This document shows, piece by piece, positions 1 to 11,845 of a stretch of DNA of 64,000 nt. Each line of letters opens with the position of its first letter. The first letter of the stretch is position 1. The DNA lies in contig OY987298.1 in the NCBI GenBank assembly GCA_963920635.1, forward strand, positions 141,024,257-141,088,256, written 5' to 3'. Source of the DNA: Pseudeuparius sepicola. Taxonomy: Eukaryota > Arthropoda > Insecta > Coleoptera > Anthribidae. The translations under genes were made by a program, and so were the position numbers. The notes under the pieces were generated by a model, which saw only the letters and a program-made list of their open reading frames with translations, made no database searches and was not told where the DNA came from.

Positions 1-29
1 ATAAATAAGAATGAGTATGTCGTCGCGTG

Positions 30-173
30 ATGCGAGCTTTTTTTTCAGTATTACAGAGTTCAGAAATTCGGCTTCAATATGCTAAAACTTGTATTCGCCA
101 CTAAATAACGACTACTCGTATAGGAAATCGCGCAACGCTGCCCGCATTCTTTAGAAACGTTTTCTTTCCTGCG
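30..173 (+). repeat. Left arm of a long-range inverted repeat
   Basis: About 145 bases here recur as a near-perfect reverse complement at 7413-7557, for example around TATACGAGTAGTCGTTATTT on the far side. The arms are 7.2 kb apart and enclose several other foldbacks. This could be a very large foldback element or two opposed copies of one dispersed repeat. I see no target duplication that decides between them. Confidence 0.75.
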
Positions 174-934
174 TTGAACTATAACATAGTTGTGACGAAA
201 AATTCCTTAAAACCAATGTTAAAAATTATAAAACTGTTAAGTAGAATATCGAAATATAAAATTTATCTGTCAAATCTTTGGAGCTTGGTGGCATATTTGG
301 CTACAATATATTTTAATTTTTCAGTTTAATATACATATCTTTCATAAGAGCTTAGCGATTTAGTCAATACATAACGGCTAAATGGATTTTATTGTAAACA
401 ATTTTGCAAAATCTAAATTAAATAGATCATATCCATATTTGCCAAACTTATTGCTCTTCAAGGTGACATTCCCACGAATTTTTTTAAATTGTGAGTTACG
501 CCGAAATGCGAGTTGTTCTTTTTTAATTATCGCAATAATTATTGTTTTCGCAAGTTTATTGAAACATGTCGAATTTTGTTAGGTCCAAAAAATATTTATT
601 TGCAGATTTTTTTTTTTGGAAATTCCGGTGGGTATCTTGGTTGCACATTAATTAGGTTAAAAGGCATATTTTGTAACAATGTAAAATTTCAAACTAGTAG
701 ATTTGTTGCAAAAGATTATGCATTGGACATAAAACATTCTGATATGGTATGAACACTTTTTTCTCAAAATTTACACTTACACATTGGGAGCATTTGAAAA
801 CATGTTACAATAAAGAAGAATAAACTGATCAGCTACATTACGTTCCGATTTTGATTATGATACATATTCGATATTCGAATAAAGATAAGATATAATTTTT
901 TTTACAATATGCAAAGAAATGTACGATTCCATCG
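174..934. other. AT-rich DNA without a recognised feature
   Basis: Low-GC sequence with only short chance reading frames. I see no splice-bounded exon and no clear repeat termini. Confidence 0.5.
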
Positions 935-1029
935 TTAGAAGTTACGCCAAGACGCAAAAGCCGGCAATGCCGCCACCGTCTGAAGACGGTCGTCACGCGG
1001 TGTGGATTTGTTGAGGTGCAGAATGTCAG
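935..1029 (-). CDS. Candidate 3'-terminal coding exon, product unknown
   Basis: On the minus strand a CACAG acceptor-like site is followed by an open frame that ends in TAA at 935-937. In the frame entered two bases after the acceptor it reads DILHLNKSTPRDDRLQTVAA and then about ten more residues before the stop. The composition (mixed charge, GC-richer than its surroundings) looks more coding than the neighbouring frames. The polypyrimidine tract is poor and I see no clear poly(A) signal. It would suit the last exon of the minus-strand gene whose exon lies at 8115-9189, but that exon ends in phase 0 and this frame needs a phase-2 join, so at least one exon between them would be required. A chance open stretch is a real alternative. 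Confidence 0.22.
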
Positions 1030-1090
1030 CTGTGACACCCTTTCATTTATGTTCAGTTTTTAGGCTTGCAGATGAATTCATCCTAAGAAT

Positions 1091-1946
1091 CCATATCACA
1101 ACCTTCTCAACTTACAAGCCCTGTGCAAACATGTGGCAACGCCGTAGCAGGACGGTTCAACGGGTCGATGCAGTATAGAGCAGTTTGCACTTTGGCTTAG
1201 TTTATCTTTTCTAATAGATGTTCACCCTTCTTTTTAATTATAATTAAATACATTTGTGAACTTTGTTTCAATAATTGGGTAGATACCTAAGTAAGTAGGT
1301 ACATTTGTTTAACAGACAATAAAAGCAGTAACAAGTAACAAAATATACACAGAAAGTATAACTATTTATAATAAGTACAATTCCTGGTGTGGATAAGTAC
1401 ATTTTCGACAAATAATATGGTAAATTTGGGCAAATAGAGGGGACTAAATTTTGTTGTAAGTCGAATTTTTGTGAGAATTTTTCGCAAAGTGTGTGATCAG
1501 GCAAATGATCTATCTTCCCTTATGGTTAAATTTTCATAAAAATACAAACAAGCGAACAGAGAACAGCATGTTGTGAAGGAGAGTAATCTCTTCTGATTGA
1601 AATGGCAGTTTAGGGTCAACTTCATAATACATTCAACTAAATTATCTTACGACTTTAACATTAGGTAAAGAAACTTTTGCAACAATACTAAACAATGGTT
1701 GGATTGTTATAAAACTCCTTTAATTTTAAAGGGTACTTTAGTTTGCCTATGAAATTGGCCCTTAATCATTTTATTCTTAAATTTTCGTCCTTTGGAAAGC
1801 CCAAAACAAATACAAGTTGACCGCTTGCCGTCAAGTAAAGAGAACCTAGCTACTTCAAGTTATTGTTAGGATTTGACTTACAGCGAGGTATATTCTAGCT
1901 TCTCTCGACGGTTCTAAGCATCTTGAAGCTTGAAATTGTAAAGGAA
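1091..1946 (+). repeat. Dispersed repeat, copy 1 (second copy 48730-49552)
   Basis: This segment matches 48730-49552 in the same orientation over most of its length, with scattered substitutions and small indels. Landmarks shared by both are CAACGCCG, the motif TTCGACAAATAATATG, and ATTCCTGGTGTGGATA. The small minus-strand reading frame here is conserved in part between the copies but is broken and has no recognisable domain. I treat it as a transposon-derived repeat of unknown class. Confidence 0.75.
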
Positions 1947-2926
1947 CGATTCTTCACATCGAACTTTTAGAGAAATCTTTCACTTTTGCACAAACAAAAC
2001 AAATTTATAAAAAAGCTGCCGCCAGCACTTCGGGCTATCTGTTTCCATCCAGAGACACACTGCCTCGTCGTAGCAATCTGGCGACGATAGCACTGCCCGC
2101 ACTACACAAATGAATTCTGGTAAATTTCTTGTAAAATCAACTGACAGGCAGTGTCAGGCACGCGACGTGGACCCGCATCACTTGTTGCCAGTTTTCTCTA
2201 CTTCAGGGCTTCTCCTAGAGTCGGCTGTGTCCATATACAACCTGAGCTGATAGAGTGCTAAGTACAATTAGGTAAGCCTCAATGAAAGAAATTGTATATA
2301 GTTTATTTTTAACCACAATTTCTAAAAATATTGTTTGCCTACGTCCCTCGTGGGCTTTACGAACACTAACCAGCTGTTGCACCATTACAAAGAAAGTTTT
2401 AATTTCATATATTACTACTACTGGTTAATTACTCTGCCACAAGAAATGATTATCTGTATTATTATTCTTGATCTAAGTTAAGTTGACCCCTATTATAATG
2501 TATCTGGCAAAATCCGTCTGATACAAGATTTCCCTGCTATAGAGAATTTATAGTCTCTCATTTTAGTTGTGGTTGTATACCTCTCCCTAATCAGGCACAT
2601 TTTCTAAATTATCTGTTTTGTCTTGTAGTTAGGTACTCCTACGCTATCAGAATTCGCGCATAAAAACACGCGTGACTTATTAAGTCAGGCAGAAGGTGGA
2701 AAGGTCATGTACATGCCGCTAGGTTGGCACGCATGTGCAGTGTATTCTCGCGTCTGCCGTTGCATAACGGATTAGGTACCTACGTAACGCCGAATAATTT
2801 CTCCGAGGTAATCGTCAAAGCCAGTGTGGGAATGGGAAACAACAAATGAAATAAGGATTCCGATACAGCATGGAAATTTTAGTTGCACTGCTGTAAGATC
2901 GCGTTCAAAACTTCGATTCTACTCTA
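1947..2926. other. Intergenic or intronic DNA, no recognised feature
   Basis: Moderately AT-rich sequence without a convincing exon, RNA gene or repeat boundary. A slightly GC-richer patch near 2030-2200 has no open frame of note. Confidence 0.45.
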
Positions 2927-2928
2927 TA

Positions 2929-4107
2929 CAGGGTGATTCAGTTCCGGTGCTCAACATGGGGATCTCGGAAACCGTAACGTAGCCTTTGGGCGCCTAACAA
3001 TATGCCGTTGAGAAAGTTAAAATATTTCCATGGGTTGCTGAGATATTTAAGAAAAACCGAATTTTTGATAATTAAATTTTATTTTTTTCTGGCGCCATTT
3101 GCGATATTATTGAAAAATAAATTATACTTTTTCATTGCAACTTTTTCTGGACTACAGATATTCGGAGCGACGTTTCGTTTTTGAGATAGAGGAATCATCT
3201 TCATTTTTTTAAATACGTCCCTGGATTTTTTATTGCGTACTACGAAATGAATCGTTGTCCTGAGTACAACGATGTATGACACATGCATATTTTTTCTCAT
3301 TTTAGCTGCTGAAATGCACATTTACTAAGAAAAAAATTAATACGGTCCTGGACTATGCAGTTTTCTCTTTTCTTTTCAAAGCTATTCCAATTATAACAGG
3401 TGATCATTTTTTTATACCTACTGGATTAATTAAACTCTATGTTTTTCATATTTTGAAATTCTTTTTTATACTTTAGGTAAAATGTATCCAGCACTATTGT
3501 TAATAATTATTAATGTTCTGATTTAGCAAAAGTATCTCAAAAAAGAATTTCAAAATATGACAAACATGGAGTATAATTAATCCTTAAGGTATTAACATAA
3601 TGATCACCTGCTATAATTGGAATAGCTTTGAAAAAAAAGGAGAAAAATGCATAGTCTAGGACCGTATTAATTTTTTTCTTAGTAAATGTGCATTTTAGCA
3701 GCTAAAACGAGAAAAAATATGCATGTGTCAAACATCGTTGTACTCAGGACAACGATTCATTTCGAAATATGCAATAAAAAATCCAGGTCCGTATTTAAAA
3801 AAATGAAGATGATCCCTCTATCTCAAAAACGAAACGTCGCCCCGAAAATCTAAAAATACCATGACATAGTCCAGAAAAAATTGCAACGGTAAAGTATAAT
3901 TTATTTTTCAATATTATCGCAAATGGCGCCAGACAAAAATAAAATCGAATTTTCAAAAATTCGGTTTTTCTTAAATATCTCAGCAACAAATGAAAATATT
4001 TTAACTTTCTCAACGGCAAAGACGCAAGTTTGCCTCCATTTGACCGACTTCGTATCTGTTACGGTTTCCGAGATCCCCATGTTGAGCACCGGAACTGAAT
4101 CACCCTG
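2929..4107. mobile_element. Foldback element, TA-CAGGGTG family (about 1.18 kb)
   Basis: It begins TA-CAGGGTGATTCAGTTCCGG and ends with the reverse complement ACTGAATCACCCTG-TA. The two halves are inverted copies running to a centre near 3520, so almost the whole element is one hairpin. The arms have diverged by substitutions and small indels. Short reading frames on both strands are mirror images produced by the palindrome, not genes. TA on each side fits the target preference of Tc1/mariner-like transposases, but no transposase is encoded. The subterminal text GGGGATCTCGGAAACC is shared with the element at 50906. Confidence 0.85.
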
Positions 4108-4380
4108 TATACCTACACCTACTACCTACTATAATAGTTTTTTTAAGTTGCACAGGAAATTGTACACAAAAAACAAGGCAATTACTTTAAGATCATTTTA
4201 GAGAAACTGTAAAAACTATAAAACTAAACTTTTAGATTCCCAATAAACAAAAAAATTATTTGTTGCAATTCGGTTCTTATTAAATAGGAAAGTTAAACGA
4301 GCTTGGAAAGTATACTCTCTACTATTATAGCATTAAAAACTTGGAATTTAATTTGGTGTACCTACCGTGCTACTATGGCA

Positions 4381-5042
4381 TAAGTATAGTATTTGTAAAG
4401 TCACTTTAAACAGCTTAAAAAAACTCTAATTGGAGTCACAAAAAGAATATATATGACATAAGCGTCACGCAGTTTTCAAAAATATACATATATCCTACAA
4501 GCAACATAATATTTCACTTTTAAGGTTTTTTAAGGTTGTCGTCAAACACAACGCAAAGGTTAAAGCACTATATAAAATTATCAAAAGGTCTCTAAAAAGC
4601 CATATCGATTATTACGCAAGTATATCCTAAAATCTGTGAAACTATATGGCACGGCTATGCACCGCATTTCGTTGCACAAAGTGGCCAGCCGTGTAACCCA
4701 TGCAAGTATTGGAGATATTATATTAGGCGAGCATGCAGCCACTTGTTTTTACTACAATATGTATCTTCTCTGTCTCCTTTATCTCTTTTTACTACTATTA
4801 CCAGGTGTGGTTTAATATCGTTAAAAAAGTGTTTTGTCTCGTATTTTATTGCCGAGGCGCCTGTTCTCGAGCTACTCTGGTAAAATATAAATGAACTTAT
4901 TTGGAACACAGTGATATACGGGGCGTGAATTATTTCATAGCATTTACGCTTTGCTGCTGGTAAAAATACCAGACTTATCAGCAGATATCACCCGTATAAA
5001 ATTCAAAGGTTTTTATGTATTTATAAGTAACTTCATTTAAAG
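4381..5042 (+). repeat. Dispersed repeat, copy 1 (second copy 63386-63953)
   Basis: It is collinear with 63386-63953 in the same orientation, including ATATTTC/AATTTTTAAGG and the stretch around GTGGCCAGCCGT. A shorter, more diverged third piece is at about 36540-36680, matching the part near 4750-4890 (ACCAGGTGTGG, GAGGCGCCTGT). No intact protein is encoded. The class is not recognised. Confidence 0.75.
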
Positions 5043-5927
5043 TATACCGCTGAATTTGAAAAAAGTTAGGGATGTGTTTCTGCAACGTGGACAACAGAAA
5101 ATTTCAACAATGACATTGAAACGTGTCCAATTCAAAAGAAAAATTGAATTTATTTTATACTTTACTTTTTTTTTTAAATTTATTTTATACTTGCTTTTCC
5201 ATTTAAAGTATCATCTCGGTTACCACCCTATTATTCAAGTAGGTACCTATTATCATTAAAGCTATCGCATACTTTATACTGATAGAAAATAACAATAAAT
5301 TTGTATTATAAATCAAGTAGCTAGGTAAATATACAAAATTAAGTGAATTTACTCCATTTTACTGACCTAATATACGCTTTCTCCTTTCTCCATTCTTAAT
5401 AAATCACAACACCACTGCACGTGCCTATACAGTAGGTACCTAGATCTCAAGCATAATATTACATTATTTATTAATTTCATAATATTTCTACGTAGCCGGT
5501 GTAGTGTGACTATTATTGTGGCTGGACGCTACGCGTCGAAAACTTATACTTTCTCTGATGCGTTTTTTTCAGCAGTGCCTATTAAAATCGCTAATAAGTT
5601 TCCTACCCAGTTATGGACTCCTTCCGTATCGGGCTGACATTTTGAGCATGTAGGTTACTACTACTTATGGCGGCCATAAAACAAAGTTGATGATGGTTTA
5701 CAAGAGACGAAACGTCGGATTTAAAATCTATAACCGCCATCTTGTAGAGCAGAAATGAAGGTACTTTCAGATTTTTAATAATGTTTAAGTTAATTAATTA
5801 AAAAATAAAGACAACATTTATTTTTTTTAAATTGAAGGTTTTCGACGGTAAATTGTTGGGCCCATAAATAGGAAACTTTGTTCTCTTGCCTAATAAATCT
5901 TTTTTTTCCGATTTAAAAAAAATATAT
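5043..5927. other. AT-rich DNA; one degenerate GAAACGTC motif
   Basis: No supported exon. Near 5680-5720 the text TTGATGATGG...GACGAAACGTCGG resembles a motif seen intact at 30565-30605, but a core base is changed. It may be a relic of a Penelope-like element. Confidence 0.35.
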
Positions 5928-6042
5928 GTACCTCGGCACTGAAGTTCTTTTTATGACTCATGTGGTTTATTTGCCCCGGCCAGGGGCCTCGGCAACTAAA
6001 TTCCACATGAGTCATAAAAACTTGAACTTCAATGCCGAGGTA
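5928..6042. repeat. Short foldback (about 115 bp)
   Basis: Arms of about 36 bases, GTACCTCGGCACTGAAGTTC and its inverted counterpart ending at 6042, enclose a GC-rich loop around GGCCTCGGCAACTAAATTCC. The right arm and loop recur at 59709-59790, inside the hAT remnant, so this is a mobile repeat and not a local accident. Confidence 0.75.
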
Positions 6043-6182
6043 CATAAATAACTATTATCTAATTTTTATTTAAATAGTGTCGTCTTTTCATATGTAACTT
6101 TATCAAAATCGTAACCTAAGTATGCATACTATGCATTCTTCTCTACTCTAATATATCTTGAAATAATCCAATGAAGTCTATA

Positions 6183-7291
6183 CAGGATGATTCAGTTTTA
6201 TTCTGGGACACTTCAACAGGTGATATAAAACCAAAAAATAATCGCAGTTTCTTGTAAACTATATCTATAAAAGTTATATATAAAGTTGGAAAAATATATG
6301 GACTTTATTGAATAGTTACCAAACTAGTTGAGATATTGAAGTCATATTTGGTGGACGTTATAACGGCATGGGTTAGCATAAAACCTGTTATCACCTTGGA
6401 CAACCGGCGGCGGGGAAGTGGGTAATTTTTTGGAAAAAAATGAATAAACTTGTATAGCAATAAAATTTATTCAATTTCTTATGTAAATTTTATTTGTAAA
6501 CAAAAACTTTCTCTTCGCATTTTTTCAAACCCTTGTCATGGTTTCATAGCAAATTTGATTTTTTCGTATTATTTCGGGGTATTTCTGAAAAATTAACTAA
6601 AAAACTCACTGCATAAAAAAGACTTCAAGTAGAAAAAATGTGTTTCTCACCTCAAATACAGTAATTTTTCCAATAAACTTACCCATTCAAGGTTTTACTT
6701 TTCAAGATGCAGAGCGCAACATTAATAATTTTATCTTCCTTAAATGTTTTGGACCCTGTATCTTCAACAGTGTAGCCTTAAATGGGTAAGTTTATTGGAA
6801 AAAGTAGTAAACACATTATTTATTTATACTTTAAGCCTTAGCAAATTTTTTAGATAATTTTATGGACATATCCCGATATAATACAAAAATCAAATTTGCC
6901 ATGAAACCATGACACATAAAAAATATCAAGAAGACGTTTTTGTTTACAATTAAAATTTACTTAAGAAATTGAATACATTTTATTGCTATATAGGTACACG
7001 GTTATTCATTTTTTTCTAATTTATACTATTTTATATAATGATTACCCACTTCTGCGCCACTGGTTGTTAATGTTAACCCATGCCGTTATTACGTGTATCA
7101 AATACGACCTAAATATCTCGGTAAATATTCAATAAAGTCCACATATTTTGTTCAAGTTTAACACCCTGTAACTTTTTTATATGGCATTAAAATAAAAAAT
7201 ATATAGTTTATAGTTTAGACAAGAAAGGGCGGATATTTTTTGGTTTTCTATCACCTGTCGAAGTGTCCAAGAATAAAACTGAATCACCCTG
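6183..7291. mobile_element. Foldback element, TA-CAGGRTG family (about 1.1 kb)
   Basis: The left end is TA-CAGGATGATTCAGTTTTAT and the right end ATAAAACTGAATCACCCTG-TA. The halves are inverted copies; the shared text CACTTCAACAGGTGATA is mirrored near 7245. The centre lies near 6735. It has no transposase, and only short mirror-image frames occur. Confidence 0.85.
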
Positions 7292-7412
7292 TATAAAGTG
7301 TAATGTGTAAACATAGACATGTTGGCGATAAAAGTTCCTATGTTAGTTTTTCAGCTAAATCTAAATATTCTCGTACGCAAGAAATATAAACTAGGTGATA
7401 TAGTCCAAAGCA

Positions 7413-7557
7413 AGAAAGAAAACGTTTCTAAAGAATGCGGTCAGCGTTGCGAGATTTCCTATACGAGTAGTCGTTATTTATTGGCGAATACAAGTTTTAT
7501 CATATTGAAGCCGAATTTCTGAACTCTGTTGTACCGAAAAAATAAAGCTCGCATTAC
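7413..7557 (-). repeat. Right arm of the long-range inverted repeat
   Basis: Reverse complement of 30-173. The conserved core runs from the GAAAGAAAACG side to AGCTCGCATTAC. Confidence 0.75.
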
Positions 7558-8114
7558 GGGACCACTTACCCATTTTTGTTTATCATTTATTTTTAACGCG
7601 GTGTGATAAAACACCTATTATATTTTTTTCAACATCGTCGCGTCTACCATCGCCTTTGAAATACGGCAACATAGCACTTCGGCTGACAAAACCAGTTAGC
7701 CAACGCGTTTTGTGCCTGTTTCTATATTACTTAAAGGTACAGACCTCATTTTTAGGCCACTGGCAAGTTTTTTCCGCCGGCTCAGAGAGCTCAGTGGCGT
7801 TTCGTATGTTCGGGAGTTAACGAGTGCAAAATAAGTAAACAGGGAAGAACGTTGCATTCTCAAGCACGAGAAATAATTGCCAATGTTATAAGGGTTTGCC
7901 TTCCCCCATAGTCTAAGGCATCACCGTTAAGAATAATATTAACAATACATTAAATAACAATTATATGAAAATTAAGTCAGTGAGTTACCCAAAATTGAGC
8001 CACGCCCCTGAACTGTGACTAATTCTATAATATTTGCGAGTTCTTCCCCCTTACGTCGCACGCATTCTGCCGTAAGGAGGACTATATGAATAGGTAATAA
8101 TGTTGATAACTTAC
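7558..8114. other. Probable intron downstream of the exon at 8115-9189
   Basis: On the minus strand this starts with the donor GTAAGT at 8114-8109. I find no next exon in this stretch that I can defend. Confidence 0.4.
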
Positions 8115-9189
8115 AAATAGTGGAACATCCGTAGGCTTCCCGCCGCTCTTCACCCCACCATCTTCTGCCGCCTTCATTCCGTAGTACTGCATCCAGACGC
8201 TCGGCTTCCCATCGTCCACCAACAAGGCCCCTTTCTTCTGCCGTTCGCCACCAACTTTCTTCCCGGTTTTCGCCCTGCACAACGTCCCGTAGATCATCGC
8301 GTTCCTGAGTCCGTTCGGCACGCCCACCAGGTCCTCGTGCACGAACACCGCGACGTTATTGTTCGTCTGCTCTTTCGTGGAATCGCTGAAACCGCTGCTG
8401 GAAGAGCCCGAAGGTATCTGGTAGAGATCTTCCGTGTCGAGGGAGGTCGTCCGCGCCCTGCCGCTCGTCTGGGATGAATTCCCGCTCGAGGAGGTGTGGC
8501 TGAACGCCCTGAGGACCGAATTCACTTTCTTGTTGTTGCTGAGGTTCACGCACAGCTTCCTCATTTCTTCTTCGGTCGAGTTCTTCAGCGCCTGCAGCTT
8601 GGATCTTATTTGCTCGTCCACAACCTTCAACATGTCTTCTGCTGGCATGTTTTCACCCTGTAGTGTTTGATTTATGCTGGCCAACAGGTCCACCAGAAGA
8701 TCTTTGACGGAGATATCAATGTAGCTTTCCAGATTTTTAGTCTTATCAGGAACATAAGTTAAACTTGTATACAGCAGCAAAGCTTCATCGACTAAAGAGT
8801 CGTAAGGTACTTTCTTGTCGTCCAAAGGCCAAATTGGTTGAGGAATCAAATCAACCTGGCCTTCTGGTATGGTAGTTAGGGTTCCGGCGGCTGAAGAGAT
8901 AGAATTATGCGATGGCACTGATTTGTTGGGTTTCACACCTCTTCCGGCTATCCTGATAGACTTAAGAAAGGCGGGGTTGGTGTCTAAAACAGCTGAGGTA
9001 TCGTCTAACCGTAACTGATCGATATAAATCGGATCTATGCTACTGTGGCTACCACCATATCCGGACGATCCAGATTTTTCTCCAGAAGGTGGCGAGGATT
9101 GCCTCGAAACGTCGCTGTCGGGCTTCACCTGGTTTTCGTTTTGAGGTAGAGGGGTGGGAGCGGCGACACTTTGGAACAACGGGTTGACT
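8115..9189 (-). CDS. Internal coding exon of an unrecognised protein (about 358 residues)
   Basis: A continuous minus-strand frame is bounded by the acceptor TTCTTTTTCAG at its start (9189) and the donor GTAAGT just past 8115. The open frame runs beyond both sites, but composition changes at them. The exon is GC-richer than its surroundings. The first part is rich in Ser, Gly and Pro (QSSPPSGEKSGSSGYGG). A middle part is likely helical (DISVKDLLVDLLASINQTLQ, then about 60 residues including EEEMRKLCVNLSNN). A second Ser-rich stretch (IPSGSSSSGFSDS) follows, and the exon ends near KPSVWMQYYGMK. The first base completes a codon begun in the previous exon and the last codon is complete (phase 0). 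I recognise no named domain, catalytic motif or membrane segment. The next exon upstream is probably 15538-15806, whose phase fits. It is very likely a real host gene; its function is unknown. Confidence 0.72.
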
Positions 9190-9434
9190 CTGAAAAAGAA
9201 CGGAATGTTATCACTTAGAAATCGATTAATCATACGCGAAATGCTAACGGTTAACGAACAGGAATACCTACATAGGTGGATTTGCATAAATGAATATCGG
9301 ATAATGTAATAATATGGTTCGGGGTCGGCACTAATGGTTTCGTGTAACAGAGAACAATTTGGTGAGACGACCTTATAACGATAACAAGTTATGCCGAATG
9401 GACTTAATTTCGAAGACAAACAATGTTTTCTATA

Positions 9435-11206
9435 CAGGGTGGCCCAAGTAGGAAAATTCTGAAAATTTGGCACCTCACCAATGCCGATGGGCGTTGCTCA
9501 ACTAAAATATTTTGGTGAATCTGTCACTTCCGGTTATACCGGAAGTCGTTATCAACTTTCTTATCTCAAATGGAAAACCCTGTAGATTATTGCATTTTTG
9601 GATTCTGGGCATCATTTTGGAACAAAAACATGCAACATGTGCTATGTCTAAATCCAACCGTTTTTGAGATATTTGCATTTTTCCAAAAAAAATGACAGGT
9701 GCAGACCTAAAGTCAATTAGCAATTTATACGAGGAAAACGCGAAATTTTTCAAAACGAATTTTTGGGATCGTGTAACAGAAGCCCTGACCTAGTGATCTC
9801 TGCTGAGAAATAAATACGTTCTTATACAGGGTGTTCACAAAATATGAATAAAAATTACATTCAAAATGTGCTTAAATCTCGAAATTTTCATATGGAAACC
9901 CTCATTTTTATAATGCGATCTTATTCACCACTAAAAATGATGACAACTTTGTGTAAGGTTTCCTATACCTAAATGCAGCAATTTTCGATTAATTTACGAA
10001 AAACCCACTTTTCGCCCATAAAATACGGGATTTGCTTAACGCTTGGAAAATCATATTAGCCGTGGACGTTGAAAATACAATCGCGGCTGAGGAAATGAAA
10101 TGTCACTTGGTTTAAAAATTATTGTCAACAATAATGCCGGCGCGCTTAAATTACACAAACGAAGATTATTTAAATTTGTTTATTATCTATGGAGAATGCA
10201 ACAAAGTAATATCAAGAACGTGCGATAATAAATTTGGGGCTCGCTATCCACTAAAAACAAAACCATCGCCAACCGTGATTTTTCTCTGACACATCCATAC
10301 TGTTTAAAATTTTGTATTATTTTTTTTTAACTGTGTTTGGCGTTGGTTTTGTTTTTTGTGGATAGCGAGCCCCAAATGTATCGCACGTACTTGATATTAC
10401 TTTGTTGCATCCTCCGTAGATAATAAACTAATTTAAATAATCTTCGTTTGTGTAATTTAAGCGTGCCGGCATTATTGTTGACAATAATTATTTATAAACC
10501 AAGTGATATTTTCTCAGCCGCGATTGTCTTTCCAACGTCCACGGCTAATATGATTTTCCAAGCGTTAACCGAACCCCGCATTTTGTGGGCGAAAAGTGTT
10601 TTTTTCGTAAATTAATCGAAAATTACTGCATTTAGATATAGGAAACCTTACACAAAGTTGTCATCATTTTTAGTGGTGAATAAGATCGCATTAAAAAAAT
10701 GGGGGTTTCCGTTTGAAAATTTCGAGATTTAAGCACATTTTGAATGTAATTTTTATTCATATTTTGTGAACACCCTGTATAAGAACGTATTTATTTCTCA
10801 GCAGAGATCACTAGGTTAGGGCTTCTGTTACACGATGGCAAAAATTCGTTTTGAAAAATTTCGCGGTTTCCTCGTATAAATTGCTAATTGACTTTAGGTC
10901 TGCACCTGTCATTTTTTTTTGGAAAAATCCAAATATCTCAAAAACGGTTGGATTTAGACATAGCTCATGTTGCATGTTTTTGTTCCAAAATGATGCCTAG
11001 AATCCAAAAATGCAATAATATACTGGGTGTTCCATTTGAGATAAGAAAGTTGATATCGACTTCCGGTATAACCGGAAGTGCCAGATTCACCAAAATATTT
11101 TAGTTGAGCAGCGCCCATCGGCATTGGTGAGGTGCCAAATTTTCAGAATTTTCCTACTTTTAGTTTTCCATATATAGATCGATGCAGTTCGTGGTGGGCC
11201 ACCCTG
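9435..11206. mobile_element. Nested foldback element, TA-CAGGGTG family (about 1.77 kb)
   Basis: The outer ends are TA-CAGGGTGGCCCAAG and GGGCCACCCTG-TA. The two halves pair along their full length to a loop near 10285-10330. At mirror-image inner positions, 9827 and 10777, the motif TA-CAGGGTGTTCACAAAATA and its complement occur again, so a 951-bp hairpin with its own termini sits concentrically inside the larger one. The palindrome runs without a break through the inner junctions (AAATACGTTCTTA on one side, its complement on the other). The small frames at about 9502-9753 and 10888-11103 are mirror copies of each other and are not genes. It lies in the proposed intron of the minus-strand gene. 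Confidence 0.88.
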
Positions 11207-11461
11207 TATATTTTTTAATTTGATTTCTCGGTTTTAGGGTGGCTAATTAAAATTAAAACCAACAAAAATCTTGGACCTATATGTTGTACTTTGACCTAAA
11301 ATAATTTCCATCTTAAACAAAACGACGACCAAGACATTACATTATTTATAGAACCCACCCGTATAAATTATTTCAAATTTCCCGCCCCATTTAGGGTTAA
11401 AAATGGCCGCCAAATTATTCCCCCGGTCGGATGTCTCTTTTGCGCGGCATAGGATTCTATA

Positions 11462-11838
11462 CAGGGTGAGTCTGAAATAACTGGCATCCTTTTTGTGGGT
11501 AATAGAGATGGTCATTCTGGGCCACTTTTCTTAATATTTTTTTTTCCTAGCGCCGAGATTTTTCTATAATTCATCCCCTCAAAATCCCCCTCTATGAAAA
11601 CACGGCACTGGCGCCCCGCCAACATCCGAGTAGAAAATCGTAAATCATCAACTAGTATAGTATTTTGAGAGCGAGTTTACCCTATTCGTCAGTGCCGTGT
11701 CTTCATAGAGGGGGCATTTTAGGTGGGTAAATTAGAAAAAAATTTCGGCGATAGGAAAAAAAATTATTAAGAAAAGTTGTTCAGAATGACCATCTCTCTT
11801 GCCCAAAAAAGGATGCCAGTTATTTCAGACTCACCTTG
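11462..11838. mobile_element. Short foldback element, TA-CAGGGTG family (377 bp)
   Basis: It starts TA-CAGGGTGAGTCTGAAATA and ends TATTTCAGACTCACCTTG-TA. The arms pair well (GGCATCCTTTTTG, AGAGATGGTCATTC) around a short centre near 11640, which includes a shared phrase on Cys-poor, non-coding sequence (GGCACTG, CATAGAGGGG). It has no ORF. Confidence 0.85.
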
Positions 11839-11845
11839 TATAGTA

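Noticed and set aside
9190..9473. N-terminal extension of the 8115-9189 frame to an ATG at 9473
   Set aside because: A strong acceptor lies at 9189 and the upstream part is AT-rich and overlaps the end of a foldback element, so it is intron read through.
9502..11103. Pair of similar 71-83-codon frames
   Set aside because: Mirror images within the concentric palindrome; no start context or domain.
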